Of a stretch of DNA of 16,175 bases, positions 7,952 to 15,233 are shown in pieces. Numbering within the stretch: the first letter of the stretch is position 1; the number at the start of each line of letters is the position of its first letter. Made by a program: the position numbers and the translations under genes. The notes beneath the pieces were generated by a model, which had not been told where the DNA came from, did not search any database, and saw only the letters and a program-made list of their open reading frames with translations. Source of the DNA: Hypericibacter sp963696655 (GTDB lineage: Bacteria > Pseudomonadota > Alphaproteobacteria > Dongiales > Dongiaceae); NCBI GenBank assembly GCA_963696655.1, contig CAVOLB010000101.1:1-16175 (forward strand), read 5' to 3'.

Positions 7952-7979
7952 ATCCTACAACGCCACCTATCCTACAACG
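7952..7979. repeat. Short direct repeat ATCCTACAACG, two copies
   Basis: The 11-base word ATCCTACAACG occurs at 7952-7962 and again at 7969-7979, a period of 17 bases. It sits directly between the long hairpin and the end of the binding-protein gene. Its role is unknown; it may be a duplicated protein or RNA site or simple replication slippage. Confidence 0.5.
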
Positions 7980-8004
7980 ATTGTGACGTCATCCGCCGAG
8001 GCGG

Positions 8005-8895
8005 TTATTTCGTCATCATCGCTTCCTTGGAGAGCGATTCGTCCCAGACGCCATATTTGGTCAGGATCGCCTTGCGGGTCCCGTCGGCGTCCATGGCGTC
8101 GAGCGCGTCGTTGAGCGCCTTGAGCAGGGCGGTGTCCTCCTTGCGCACGCCGGCGCCGTCGCCGCCATATTTGTAGGGCGCCTTGGCCTGGGCGTCCTGC
8201 CACTTGGCATCCGCCGCCAGATTATAGACGCCGCCGATGGTCCGCAGGTCGGGCGTGACCGCGAGCTGGCCGCCATAGCTGGTATTGTCCATGATCACCG
8301 CATCGACCTGGCCGCTATGCAGGGCCAGGAAGCAGCCGGCGGGATCGTTGAAGGTCTTGATGTCCTTGCCGATGCCCTTCTCGACCAGGGTCTTGGCCTG
8401 AATCTCCTCGACGGTGCCGAGCGGTGCGGCCAGCGTCTTGCCGGCCAGATCCTCGGGCTTCTGGAACGGCGAATCCTGCTTCACCACGATCCGGTCGCTC
8501 TCGAAGTAGTAGGGGCGGGTGAACTCGATGCCCGCACCCTGGCGGCGCTCTTCGGTCACGGTCATGCCCGAGAAGATGATGTCCCAGCGCTCCGCCTTGA
8601 GGCCCGGGATCAGCGTCTCCCATTCGACGGAGACCAGCTCGACCTCGGCGACGCCGAGCTTCTTGATGATGTATTGCAGCATGTCCCATTCCATGCCGCC
8701 ATAGGTGCCGTCCTCGTTCTTGAAGAGCCAGGGCCGCAGGCCCATGACGCCGGTGCCGACAATCAGCTTGTTGCGCTTCTTGATCTCGTCGAGCGTGTCG
8801 GCGAAGGCGGATCTGGCGAGCATCCCCGTCGCCAGGACGGCGGCGGTGGTGGCGAGGAAGGTCCGGCGCGTCAATTTCGGGAATTCGGCAGTCAT
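8005..8895 (-). CDS. ABC transporter substrate-binding protein, family 3 (amino acid type)
   Basis: A 296-residue periplasmic solute-binding protein. The N-terminus has a Tat-type signal, TRRTFLATTAAVLATGML (9-26), with likely cleavage after AFA at 32. The mature part follows the bacterial family 3 pattern: LIVGTGVMGLRPW (44-56), GGMEWDML (66-73), WDIIFSGMTVTEER (104-117) before FTRPYYFES (125-133), and VDAVIMDN (197-204). In amino acid binders the Arg in the T-x-E-R motif (R117 here) usually holds the substrate carboxylate, so the ligand probably has a carboxylate. A good GGGGAG Shine-Dalgarno precedes the ATG. The transcript should start near 9127, giving a leader of over 200 bases. It is the first gene of a minus-strand pair with the permease and divergent from gntR. 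Confidence 0.92.
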   Translation of the reverse strand: MTAEFPKLTRRTFLATTAAVLATGMLARSAFADTLDEIKKRNKLIVGTGVMGLRPWLFKNEDGTYGGMEWDMLQYIIKKLGVAEVELVSVEWETLIPGLKAERWDIIFSGMTVTEERRQGAGIEFTRPYYFESDRIVVKQDSPFQKPEDLAGKTLAAPLGTVEEIQAKTLVEKGIGKDIKTFNDPAGCFLALHSGQVDAVIMDNTSYGGQLAVTPDLRTIGGVYNLAADAKWQDAQAKAPYKYGGDGAGVRKEDTALLKALNDALDAMDADGTRKAILTKYGVWDESLSKEAMMTK

Positions 8896-9042
8896 GGTGG
8901 TTGCTCCCCTGTTGCGTGGCCGACCGCGCCCCGGGAGTTCGTCCCCTGCCGGCCGGCCTTCATTTTTGTTTGCCGGCCATGACCTTGGCCGGCGGAAGAC
9001 GCAGATCCAGATCGCCGGTCTTTGATCGATACCGCCGGCTTG

Positions 9043-9069
9043 TCCCGGTCCCCTCGAGGGGGAAACCGG
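9043..9069. promoter_or_regulatory. Palindrome/hairpin in the binding-protein leader
   Basis: A perfect 12-base palindrome with CCCC and GGGG arms around TCGA (9049-9060) is flanked by CCCGGT (9043-9048) and ACCGGG (9064-9069). Together they make a bulged stem of up to 10 pairs. It falls within the predicted long 5' leader of the minus-strand transporter transcript. It could be a leader RNA structure or a binding site; no known riboswitch is recognised. Confidence 0.4.
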
Positions 9070-9108
9070 GGTCGGGCCCGCTCCCTGATCGGCGGGACCC
9101 GAGACATT

Positions 9109-9125
9109 AGTGATATGTGATCACT
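9109..9125. promoter_or_regulatory. Candidate GntR operator
   Basis: AGTGAT (9109-9114) and ATCACT (9120-9125) are perfect inverted arms five bases apart, and the second overlaps the palindrome GTGATCAC (9117-9124). It lies in the 365-base gap between the divergent binding-protein and gntR genes, the usual place for an autoregulated GntR operator. The same GTGATCAC plus an extra GTGAT half-site occurs at 1554-1573. On the plus strand, TATTAT (9136-9141) could be the -10 box for gntR, which would put this operator over its -35 region. Other parts of the gap (8896-9260) show GCCGGCC-type repeats near 8949-8995 but no gene. Confidence 0.6.
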
Positions 9126-9164
9126 CAATTGGAGATATTATGGGTGGCCCGAAGGTCGAGTCAA
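9117..9164 (-). promoter_or_regulatory. Promoter of the ABC transporter unit with GTGATCAC operator
   Basis: Read on the minus strand, TTGACT (9164-9159) is followed after 16 bases by CATAAT (9142-9137), or TAATAT at 18 bases, then 12 bases, then GTGATCAC (9124-9117). Every spacing equals that in the promoter at 1526-1573, and the first eight bases, TTGACTCG, are identical. The palindrome would lie at about the start site of the transporter transcript. Confidence 0.68.
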
Positions 9165-9260
9165 TCGAGACCTCGGGCGGGGCCGGCCGGAAGGGACTTG
9201 ACCGGGCCCCGCAGCGCCCGGCACACAGGGCGGCAAGGTCCCATCGACGGATTCGCCATC

Positions 9261-9965
9261 ATGAAGACTCTGGATGCCGATCTCGCCTCGGCCGGTTTTC
9301 CGGTCTCGAAGCTCGAGCGCGAGACGCTGCATGATCGCGCCTATCTCGAGCTGAAGCGCGCGATCATGTCGGGCGCGATCCGCCCGGGGGCGACCATCAC
9401 GATCCGCGCGATGGCGGCCGCGCTCGGCACCAGCCCGATGCCCGTGCGCGAAGCCCTGCGCCGTCTGGTGGCGGAGCGGGCGCTCGACATGCTGCCGACC
9501 CGTTCGGTCACCTTGCCGGTCATCACGCCGGAGCGGTTCGACGAGATCTGCCGCATCCGGGTGACGCTCGAGGGGCTGGTCACGGAAACCGCGGCGGGCC
9601 TCATCCGGCCCGAGGAATTGCGGCAGATGCAGCAGGCCAACACCGAGATGTGGCGCCTGAAGCGCCAGCAGACGGCGGTCTATCTCGCCAAGAACCAGGA
9701 GTTCCATTTCGTCCTGTATCAGGCGGCGCACATGCCGACGGCAATGCAGATGATCGAATCGCTCTGGCTGCAGGCGGGACCGCTGCTCAATCTGGCGCTC
9801 TCCGAGTTCGGCCTGAGGGTCGGCCAGGATCATCACCAGAGCCTGCTCGATGCGCTGGCCAAGCGCGACGGCAAGGCGGCCCGCCAGGCGATCCAGGACG
9901 ACATCAGCGACGCGGCCACCGTCATCCGCAAATTCCTGGAGTCGCGCGACAACTCCGCGGCTTGA
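9261..9965 (+). CDS. GntR-family transcriptional regulator, FCD subfamily
   Basis: The ATG at 9261 is preferred. A longer frame from a GTG at 9117 would start inside the palindromic operator and add about 48 residues with no family similarity. The 234-residue protein has an N-terminal winged helix (about 22-86; IRAMAAALGTSPMPVREALR includes the recognition helix) and an all-helical FCD ligand domain (about 90-228). Expected metal-site residues are visible: N145, H149 in NQEFHF, and H191 or H192 in DHHQSL. The late His common in FCD proteins is D214 in IQDDIS, so metal binding may be altered. FCD regulators are usually repressors released by a carboxylate or related metabolite. It starts its own operon with the SDR and hydrolase genes and likely controls both GTGATCAC promoters. 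Confidence 0.9.
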   Translation: MKTLDADLASAGFPVSKLERETLHDRAYLELKRAIMSGAIRPGATITIRAMAAALGTSPMPVREALRRLVAERALDMLPTRSVTLPVITPERFDEICRIRVTLEGLVTETAAGLIRPEELRQMQQANTEMWRLKRQQTAVYLAKNQEFHFVLYQAAHMPTAMQMIESLWLQAGPLLNLALSEFGLRVGQDHHQSLLDALAKRDGKAARQAIQDDISDAATVIRKFLESRDNSAA

Positions 9966-10018
9966 GCCCGCGACGCCTGGCACCTCGGGATCGAGCTCTC
10001 ATCGTCGAAGGAACGAAC

Positions 10019-10774
10019 ATGCTTCAAGGACGTGTTGTCATCGTCACCGGCGCCGCGCGCGGCATCGGCCAGGCCTATGCGCAGCGCTTCGCCGCCATGG
10101 GGGCGAAGATCGTCGCCACCGACGTCAGCCCCTGCGACGAGACCCTGGCCGCGATCAAGGGCGCGGGCGGCGATGGCATCGCGCTCAAGGTCGATGTGGT
10201 CGATATGGCATCGGTGACCGCCATGGCTGAGAAGACGGTCGCGACCTATGGCAGGATCGACGGGCTGGTGAACAATGCAGCCCTCTATGGCGCCTTGCGC
10301 GGCGGCAAGTTCGACGCGATCGAGGAGAGCCAGTGGGATGCCGCCATGGCGGTGAACGTCAAGGGCATCTGGAACTGCTGCAAGGCGGCGGTGGGACCGA
10401 TGCGCAAGGCCGGCGGCGGCAGCATCGTCAATATCGCGTCGCTCGCGGCCACCTACGGCATGCCTTACGCGCTCCATTACACGACCTCGAAGGCGGCGGT
10501 CATCGGATTGACGCGGGGCCTCGCGCGCGAGCTCGGCCGCGACAATATCCGCGTCAACAGCGTGGCGCCGTCGGCGGTGATCACCGAGGGCACGCGCGAG
10601 TTCTTCGGCCCCAAGCATGACAAGGTGCTCGAGACCGTGCGCGACAATCAGAGCATCAAGCGCACGCTCGATCCCAACGATCTGGTCGGCACCGTCGCCT
10701 GGCTGCTCTCCGACATGAGCGGGTTCGTGACCGGCCAGACCATCTCGGTCGATGGCGGCACGGTCTTGAGTTGA
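10019..10774 (+). CDS. Short-chain dehydrogenase/reductase (classical SDR)
   Basis: The 251-residue protein is standard length for a classical SDR. TGAARGIG (10-17) binds the dinucleotide and D35 at the end of the second strand (IVATD) favours NAD over NADP. NNAA (85-88), N113, S141, Y154 and K158 (YTTSK) complete the catalytic set, and VAPSAVITEG (182-191) and SVDGG (243-247) follow the family pattern. It would reversibly oxidise a secondary alcohol to a ketone, possibly a beta-hydroxy acid to the beta-keto acid cleaved by BKACE. The start follows a GAAGGA site seven bases upstream and lies 53 bases after gntR, in the same operon. The substrate is unknown. Another GTGATCAC at 10577-10584 is inside codons for V-I-T and is likely chance. 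Confidence 0.92.
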   Translation: MLQGRVVIVTGAARGIGQAYAQRFAAMGAKIVATDVSPCDETLAAIKGAGGDGIALKVDVVDMASVTAMAEKTVATYGRIDGLVNNAALYGALRGGKFDAIEESQWDAAMAVNVKGIWNCCKAAVGPMRKAGGGSIVNIASLAATYGMPYALHYTTSKAAVIGLTRGLARELGRDNIRVNSVAPSAVITEGTREFFGPKHDKVLETVRDNQSIKRTLDPNDLVGTVAWLLSDMSGFVTGQTISVDGGTVLS

Positions 10775-10864
10775 AACGGGACGCTGAATCCGCGACCTTC
10801 TTTCGCCCGACCCGCTCCCTTCGCCTCCCGAAAACATGAACTGGCGTTAATCAAAGGACGAGCC

Positions 10865-12883
10865 ATGCGTATCGTGACCGAATTCCCCCGCAAGATCCGG
10901 ATGCAGGATGACGTGGTCATTCCGCTCAAGGACGGCACCAGGCTGGCCGCCCGGATCTGGCTGCCGGTCGATGCCGAGCGCGATCCGGTGCCGGCGATCC
11001 TCGAATATCTGCCCTATCGCCGCCGCGACGGCACGGCCGAGCGCGATGCGATGACCCATCCCTATACGGCCGGCCATGGCTATGCCTGCGTGCGCGTCGA
11101 TATCCGCGGCACCGGCGACAGCGAGGGCGTGCTGCTGGGCGAATATCTGAAGCAGGAGCAGGACGACGCGCTCGAGGTCATCGACTGGATCACGCGCCAG
11201 CCCTGGTGCAGCGGGTCGGTCGGCATGATCGGCATCTCCTGGGGCGGATTCAACGGCCTCCAGGTCGCGGCGCGCCGTCCGCCGGCGCTCAAGGCAATCG
11301 TGACCATCGCCTCGACCGACGACCGCTATGCCGACGACATTCATTTCATGGGCGGCTGCCTTCTCGGCGACAAGCTCTCCTGGGGCTCCACCATCTTCTC
11401 GATCAATGCGGCACCGCCCGATCCCGCGATCGTCGGCGACCGCTGGCGCGACATGTGGCTGCAGCGCCTCGAAGGCGACGGGCTCTATTTCATCGACTGG
11501 CTGAAGCATCAGCGCCGCGACGCCTTCTACAAGCATGGCTCGGTCTGCGAGGACTGGAACGCGATCCAGTGCGCCGTCTATGCGGTAGGCGGCTGGGCCG
11601 ACGGCTACTCCAACACCATCTTCCGCATGCTCAAGAATCTGAAATGCCCGCGCAAGGGGCTGGTCGGCCCCTGGGCGCACCGCTATCCGCATTTCGGCCT
11701 GCCGGGCCCCGAGATCGGCTTCCTGCAGGAGTGCCTGCGCTGGTGGGATCACTGGCTCAAGGGCAAGGAGACCGGCATCATGGACGAGCCGATGCTGCGC
11801 GCCTGGATGGAGGATCCGATCGCGCCGAGCCCGTCCTACGCGGAGAAGCCCGGCCGCTGGGTCGCGGAGACCTCATGGCCCAGCCCGCGCATCAAGCCGC
11901 AGACCTGGTCGCTCATGCCCGGTCATCTGACCGAAGGCGAGCAGGCCAAGGGCGAGGTGCTGAAGATCCGCTCGCCGCAGGCGACGGGCCTCGCCTCGGG
12001 CAATTGGTGCCCCTATGGCATCGGCAACGACATGGCGCTCGATCAGCGCATGGAAGCCGGCGGCTCGCTCCTTTTCGACAGCGCGCCTCTGGTGCAGGAT
12101 CTCGAATTGCTGGGAGCGCCTGTCGTCAATCTCGAGATCGCGGCCGACCGCCCGAACGCGCTCGTCGCCTGCACCCTCTCCGAGATCATGCCGGACGGGG
12201 CGGTCGCCCGCATCAGCTACGGCGTGCTCAACCTGACCCATCGCGAGAGCCACGAGAGGCCGACGCCGCTCGAGCCCGGCAAGTTCTATTCGGTCAGCAT
12301 CCAGCTCAACGAGCTGGGGCACCGCTTTGCCGCCGGCAACAAGCTGCGCCTCGCCATCTCGTCCTCCTACTGGATCACGGTCTGGCCGTCGCCGGAGCCG
12401 GTGACCTTGAGCATCCGGACGGGCGCCAGCCGCATCGGCCTGCCTGTGCGCCCGAAACGCGCCGAGGATTCTGCGCTGGTGCCGTTCCCGCCCTCGGAAG
12501 GCTCGACCAGGCTGCGCAAGACGATGCTGGAGGAGGGGGCACCCCATCGCACCATCAGCACCGACGTGGCGACGGGCCGGACTCTCTATCAGCGCGTCGA
12601 CGATACCGGCCTGTTCCGGGTCGACGATATCGACCTGACCATTCGCATCCTGCGCGACCATAAATCCACGATCCTTCCCGACGATCCGACGTCGGCCAAG
12701 ACCGTCACTCATTGGAAGCGCAGCTATGGGCGGGGGCAATGGCAGGTGTCGGCCGAGACCTGGATCACCCTCACCAGCGACCGCGAGAACTTCAAGGTCA
12801 CGGCGACGCTCGATGCGTTCGAAGGCGACCGGCGCATCTTCTCGAAGAACTGGGACGAGACCATAAAGCGCGATTTCGTCTAG
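10865..12883 (+). CDS. CocE/NonD family serine hydrolase (X-Pro dipeptidyl-peptidase S15-like)
   Basis: This 672-residue protein has the alpha/beta-hydrolase fold of the CocE/NonD family, which cleaves esters or amides of small acids, including cocaine esterase and glutaryl-7-ACA acylase relatives. The nucleophile is S125 in GISWGG, with D246 in VGGWADGY and H272 in GPWAHRYPH as triad partners. LEYLPYRRRD (47-56) and VDIRGTGDSEG (78-88) are other family marks; the latter strand leads to the helical cap. From about 350 on is the jelly-roll C-terminal domain (NELGHRFAAGNKLRLAISSS, 482-501). No signal peptide is seen, so it should act in the cytoplasm. AAAGGA lies six bases before the ATG, 90 bases after the SDR gene. 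It could release an amine or amino acid from an imported amide or ester. It ends with TAG. Confidence 0.9.
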   Translation: MRIVTEFPRKIRMQDDVVIPLKDGTRLAARIWLPVDAERDPVPAILEYLPYRRRDGTAERDAMTHPYTAGHGYACVRVDIRGTGDSEGVLLGEYLKQEQDDALEVIDWITRQPWCSGSVGMIGISWGGFNGLQVAARRPPALKAIVTIASTDDRYADDIHFMGGCLLGDKLSWGSTIFSINAAPPDPAIVGDRWRDMWLQRLEGDGLYFIDWLKHQRRDAFYKHGSVCEDWNAIQCAVYAVGGWADGYSNTIFRMLKNLKCPRKGLVGPWAHRYPHFGLPGPEIGFLQECLRWWDHWLKGKETGIMDEPMLRAWMEDPIAPSPSYAEKPGRWVAETSWPSPRIKPQTWSLMPGHLTEGEQAKGEVLKIRSPQATGLASGNWCPYGIGNDMALDQRMEAGGSLLFDSAPLVQDLELLGAPVVNLEIAADRPNALVACTLSEIMPDGAVARISYGVLNLTHRESHERPTPLEPGKFYSVSIQLNELGHRFAAGNKLRLAISSSYWITVWPSPEPVTLSIRTGASRIGLPVRPKRAEDSALVPFPPSEGSTRLRKTMLEEGAPHRTISTDVATGRTLYQRVDDTGLFRVDDIDLTIRILRDHKSTILPDDPTSAKTVTHWKRSYGRGQWQVSAETWITLTSDRENFKVTATLDAFEGDRRIFSKNWDETIKRDFV

Positions 12884-12893
12884 GCTAATTTCT

Positions 12894-13056
12894 TTCCTCT
12901 CCCCCTCCTGTCTTCAGGAAGTGGAGAGGGCAGGGTGAGGGGGAGTGGTCGTGCTGCGATGCTGAAGCAGAACGATGCTCGCATTCACTTGCGTGAGGGC
13001 GCAGGTTTCTAGACCCCCTCACCCTACCCTCTCCCCCGCTTCGCGGGGGAGAGGAA
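12894..13056. repeat. Composite inverted repeat with strong terminal hairpin
   Basis: The left part (12894-12905 and 12923-12943) and the right part (13014-13056) are reverse complements. The outer 12 bases match exactly and the 21-base inner part has one difference. The right copy includes a perfect 12-base stem with a 3-base loop (13028-13039 / 13043-13054). It starts 11 bases after the hydrolase stop and probably helps end that transcript. Its design matches the repeats at 304-447 and 15234-15448, though the sequence differs. Confidence 0.75.
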
Positions 13057-13428
13057 GTAATCCCCGATTGACGGCCTGAGATTGGCTCCCTATCTTCCGC
13101 GCCCACGATCCAATCGTCGATGAGGACGACTTTGCCGTCGCGCTGACCGATCTCAGTGACTCCCCGTTGCCCGGGTGAATCCGGCCGCAAGGCCTCTGGG
13201 ATTCGTCCGGGCGCTGTCATGCGGCAGGTGGGTGGGCTTGAGATCGGGAAGGCAGGATCCCCGGCTCCTTCGCCACCCGCCGAACACCTCTCGCGCTCGG
13301 CCTCCACGGCGAAATCTCCCACCGGCCGCTTCATCTCCTCCACCGCCTGACCGTCGGTCCGCCGCCATGCGGACCTATCTCCAGCATCCCGGCCTGCAGC
13401 ACTTCCCGATCGGAAGGCTGTTATCGGT
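13057..13428. other. Gap without a recognisable gene
   Basis: Between the repeat and the DUF1062 gene no convincing gene, tRNA or insertion element is seen. A minus-strand frame across it contains the ordinary-looking piece VTEIGQRDGKVVLIDDWIV (about 13095-13155), which could be a gene remnant, but the rest of that frame reads through the repeats and the start of the next gene. A promoter for the DUF1062 gene is presumably here but no clear boxes stand out. Confidence 0.4.
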
Positions 13429-14088
13429 ATGCAATCCCTCTTGCAGGTCCAGTGGCGCGTGACGCCGCTGAAGACTCCCCGCCCTTGGCTCCACTGCCCG
13501 CGCTGCGACGCCCGGACTCCCTTCGTCAGCAGCGGCAAGTTCCGCGTCAACGCCCAGAAGAAGCGCCTCGATGCCTGGCTGGTCTATCGTTGCGCCCAGT
13601 GCGAGCAGAGCTGGAACTTTCCGGTGCTGGAGCGATGCCCGGTCAATGGCATCGAGCCCGCCGCCTTGCGCGCATTGACGGAAAACGACGCGGCCCTCGC
13701 CTGGCGCCATGCCTTCGACCTGACGCGGCTGGGCTGGCACAGCAGCCAGATCGAAAGCTTCTCGGAACTGTCGGTCGAGAAGCAGTTGTTGTCGCCGCGT
13801 GAGGACCTCGCGACGCATGCCGAGATCGCGATCGCCGCGCCTTACGATAGCGGAGTCCGTCTCGACAAGCTTCTCGCGAGCGAGTTGGCAATGTCGCGAA
13901 GCGCGATCGAGCGGCTGGCTGACGTGAATGCGTTGGTCATTCGGCCGGCGAACCGTCGTGGGCTGAAGCAGTGGGTCCGCGATGGGCAGAAAATTACGCT
14001 CGACTTGGGAGCACCGGCTTTCGCGGAGCCATCCCTGCTCACGAAACTTTGGGCTGCTCCTTCGGCACCGGAGGCGCATCGGTCGTGA
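13429..14088 (+). CDS. DUF1062 family zinc-ribbon protein with S4-like C-terminus
   Basis: The 219-residue protein matches the DUF1062 pattern, with W9-R-V-T-P, C23-P-R-C26, SSGKFRVNAQKKRLDAWLVY (34-53) and C55-A-Q-C58. The two Cys pairs should bind one zinc ion. The middle (75-135) is helical and charged. The C-terminal part looks like an S4 RNA-binding domain: VRLDKLLASELAMSRSAIER (143-162), then ALVI (168-171) and VRDGQKITLDL (183-193). This suggests an RNA- or ribosome-related role, but the function is unknown and this is inference. GGAAGG lies about eleven bases before the ATG. Its last 50 bases overlap the end of the convergent AI-2E permease gene. It shows no clear link to the catabolic locus. 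Confidence 0.85.
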   Translation: MQSLLQVQWRVTPLKTPRPWLHCPRCDARTPFVSSGKFRVNAQKKRLDAWLVYRCAQCEQSWNFPVLERCPVNGIEPAALRALTENDAALAWRHAFDLTRLGWHSSQIESFSELSVEKQLLSPREDLATHAEIAIAAPYDSGVRLDKLLASELAMSRSAIERLADVNALVIRPANRRGLKQWVRDGQKITLDLGAPAFAEPSLLTKLWAAPSAPEAHRS

Positions 14089-15133
14089 CGTCCTCGTCCA
14101 TCCAGGCCTGCAGCAGCGTGTAGCCGACCGCGAGCACCGTCGGGCCGATGAAGATTCCGATCAGGCCGAAGGCGATCAGGCCGCCGATCACGCCGGTGAG
14201 GACCAGCAGCAGCGGCAGGTCCGCGCCCATCTTGATGAGGATCGGGCGGAGCACATTGTCGAGGCTGATGGCGAACACGCTGAAGACCAGCAACACGGTT
14301 GCCCAGCTGTAGTCGCCGCCGGCATACATCCAGATGACGGCGGGGGCCAGGACCAGCGTCGGGCCGATCTGAGCGATGCACATCATGAACATGAGGGCGG
14401 TGAGAACGGCGGCGAAGGGAACGCCGGCGATCGCCAGGCCGATGCCGCCGACAGCCGCCTGGACCAGCGCCGTCACCACCACACCGAGGGCGACACCCCG
14501 GATCGCCTGGGCGGCCAGCCTGACGCACTGGGCGCCACGCTCGCCGGCCAGGCGATGGCCGAAGCGCAAGACCCCGGCGGCGGCGCGTTCGCCTTGCGCA
14601 TACATGATCGCCGAGATGGCGATCGTGAGCAGGAACTGGATCAGCACCATGCCGAAACTGCCGACCGCGCCGATGAACCACTGCGTGACCATGGCCGCAT
14701 AGGGCCTGACCCGCTGCAGCACGTCCTGGAGGCCGATATCGGCGATCTTCTGCCAGGCTTCCACGGCCTTCGGCCCGATGAAGGGAAGATCGCCGAGCCA
14801 GGCCGGTGGCGGTGGCATGGTCATGGTCGCGACCGACTCCGCCCATTCGAGGATCCGGTCGGAGTTCTTGACGATCGTGCCGATCGCGAGCCAGAAGGGC
14901 ACGACGAAGACGAGCAGGAGGGCCAGCGTCATGACGATCACGGCCAGGGCGCGGCTGTTCCAGAGCCGGGCCTGCACCTGATGCATGATCGGCCAGGTCG
15001 CGATGACCAGCGTCGTCGCCCAGACCACGGCCGGCAGGAAGGGCCCCAGGATCCAGAGCGACACCCCGATCAGGGCGGCAATGAAGAGGATGGCCAGCGT
15101 AATCCGGGTCAGATCAGGCCTGACATCGGTCAT
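14039..15133 (-). CDS. AI-2E family membrane transporter (YdiK/PerM-like)
   Basis: A 364-residue inner-membrane protein of normal length for the AI-2E/PerM family. It has two N-terminal membrane segments (about 11-45), one at 63-88, a soluble amphipathic middle part (about 90-150), and five or so segments from 150 to 340. The C-terminal pattern DNVLRPILIKMG, PLLLVLTGVIGGLIAFGLIG and IFIGPTVLAVGYTLL is the family signature. Members move small molecules or ions; some have been tied to autoinducer-2 export or sodium/proton exchange, so the name does not fix the substrate. Its 3' end overlaps the convergent DUF1062 gene by 50 bases. It appears to be a single gene. Confidence 0.9.
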   Translation of the reverse strand: MTDVRPDLTRITLAILFIAALIGVSLWILGPFLPAVVWATTLVIATWPIMHQVQARLWNSRALAVIVMTLALLLVFVVPFWLAIGTIVKNSDRILEWAESVATMTMPPPPAWLGDLPFIGPKAVEAWQKIADIGLQDVLQRVRPYAAMVTQWFIGAVGSFGMVLIQFLLTIAISAIMYAQGERAAAGVLRFGHRLAGERGAQCVRLAAQAIRGVALGVVVTALVQAAVGGIGLAIAGVPFAAVLTALMFMMCIAQIGPTLVLAPAVIWMYAGGDYSWATVLLVFSVFAISLDNVLRPILIKMGADLPLLLVLTGVIGGLIAFGLIGIFIGPTVLAVGYTLLQAWMDEDVTTDAPPVPKEQPKVS

Positions 15134-15233
15134 CGTCGTTCCCCCGATCTTGCCACCTCCATGAGGGCGGCGGCGTTATCGCCCGGAACGCATGATATCG
15201 GGGATCGGGGGCGAGGCCTTAGAGGATTCGGCT

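Noticed and set aside
9117..9260. Extended N-terminus of the GntR protein from a GTG start
   Set aside because: The GTG is part of the GTGATCAC palindrome, and the added residues are basic and low in complexity with no family match.
10577..10584. Third GTGATCAC palindrome
   Set aside because: It lies inside SDR codons for V-I-T in a conserved region and has no promoter boxes at the spacing seen for the other two.
12885..13550. Minus-strand open frame of about 221 codons
   Set aside because: It reads through the composite inverted repeat and antisense to the start of the DUF1062 gene, is low in complexity and shows no domain. Only a short inner stretch looks protein-like, so it is at most a remnant.
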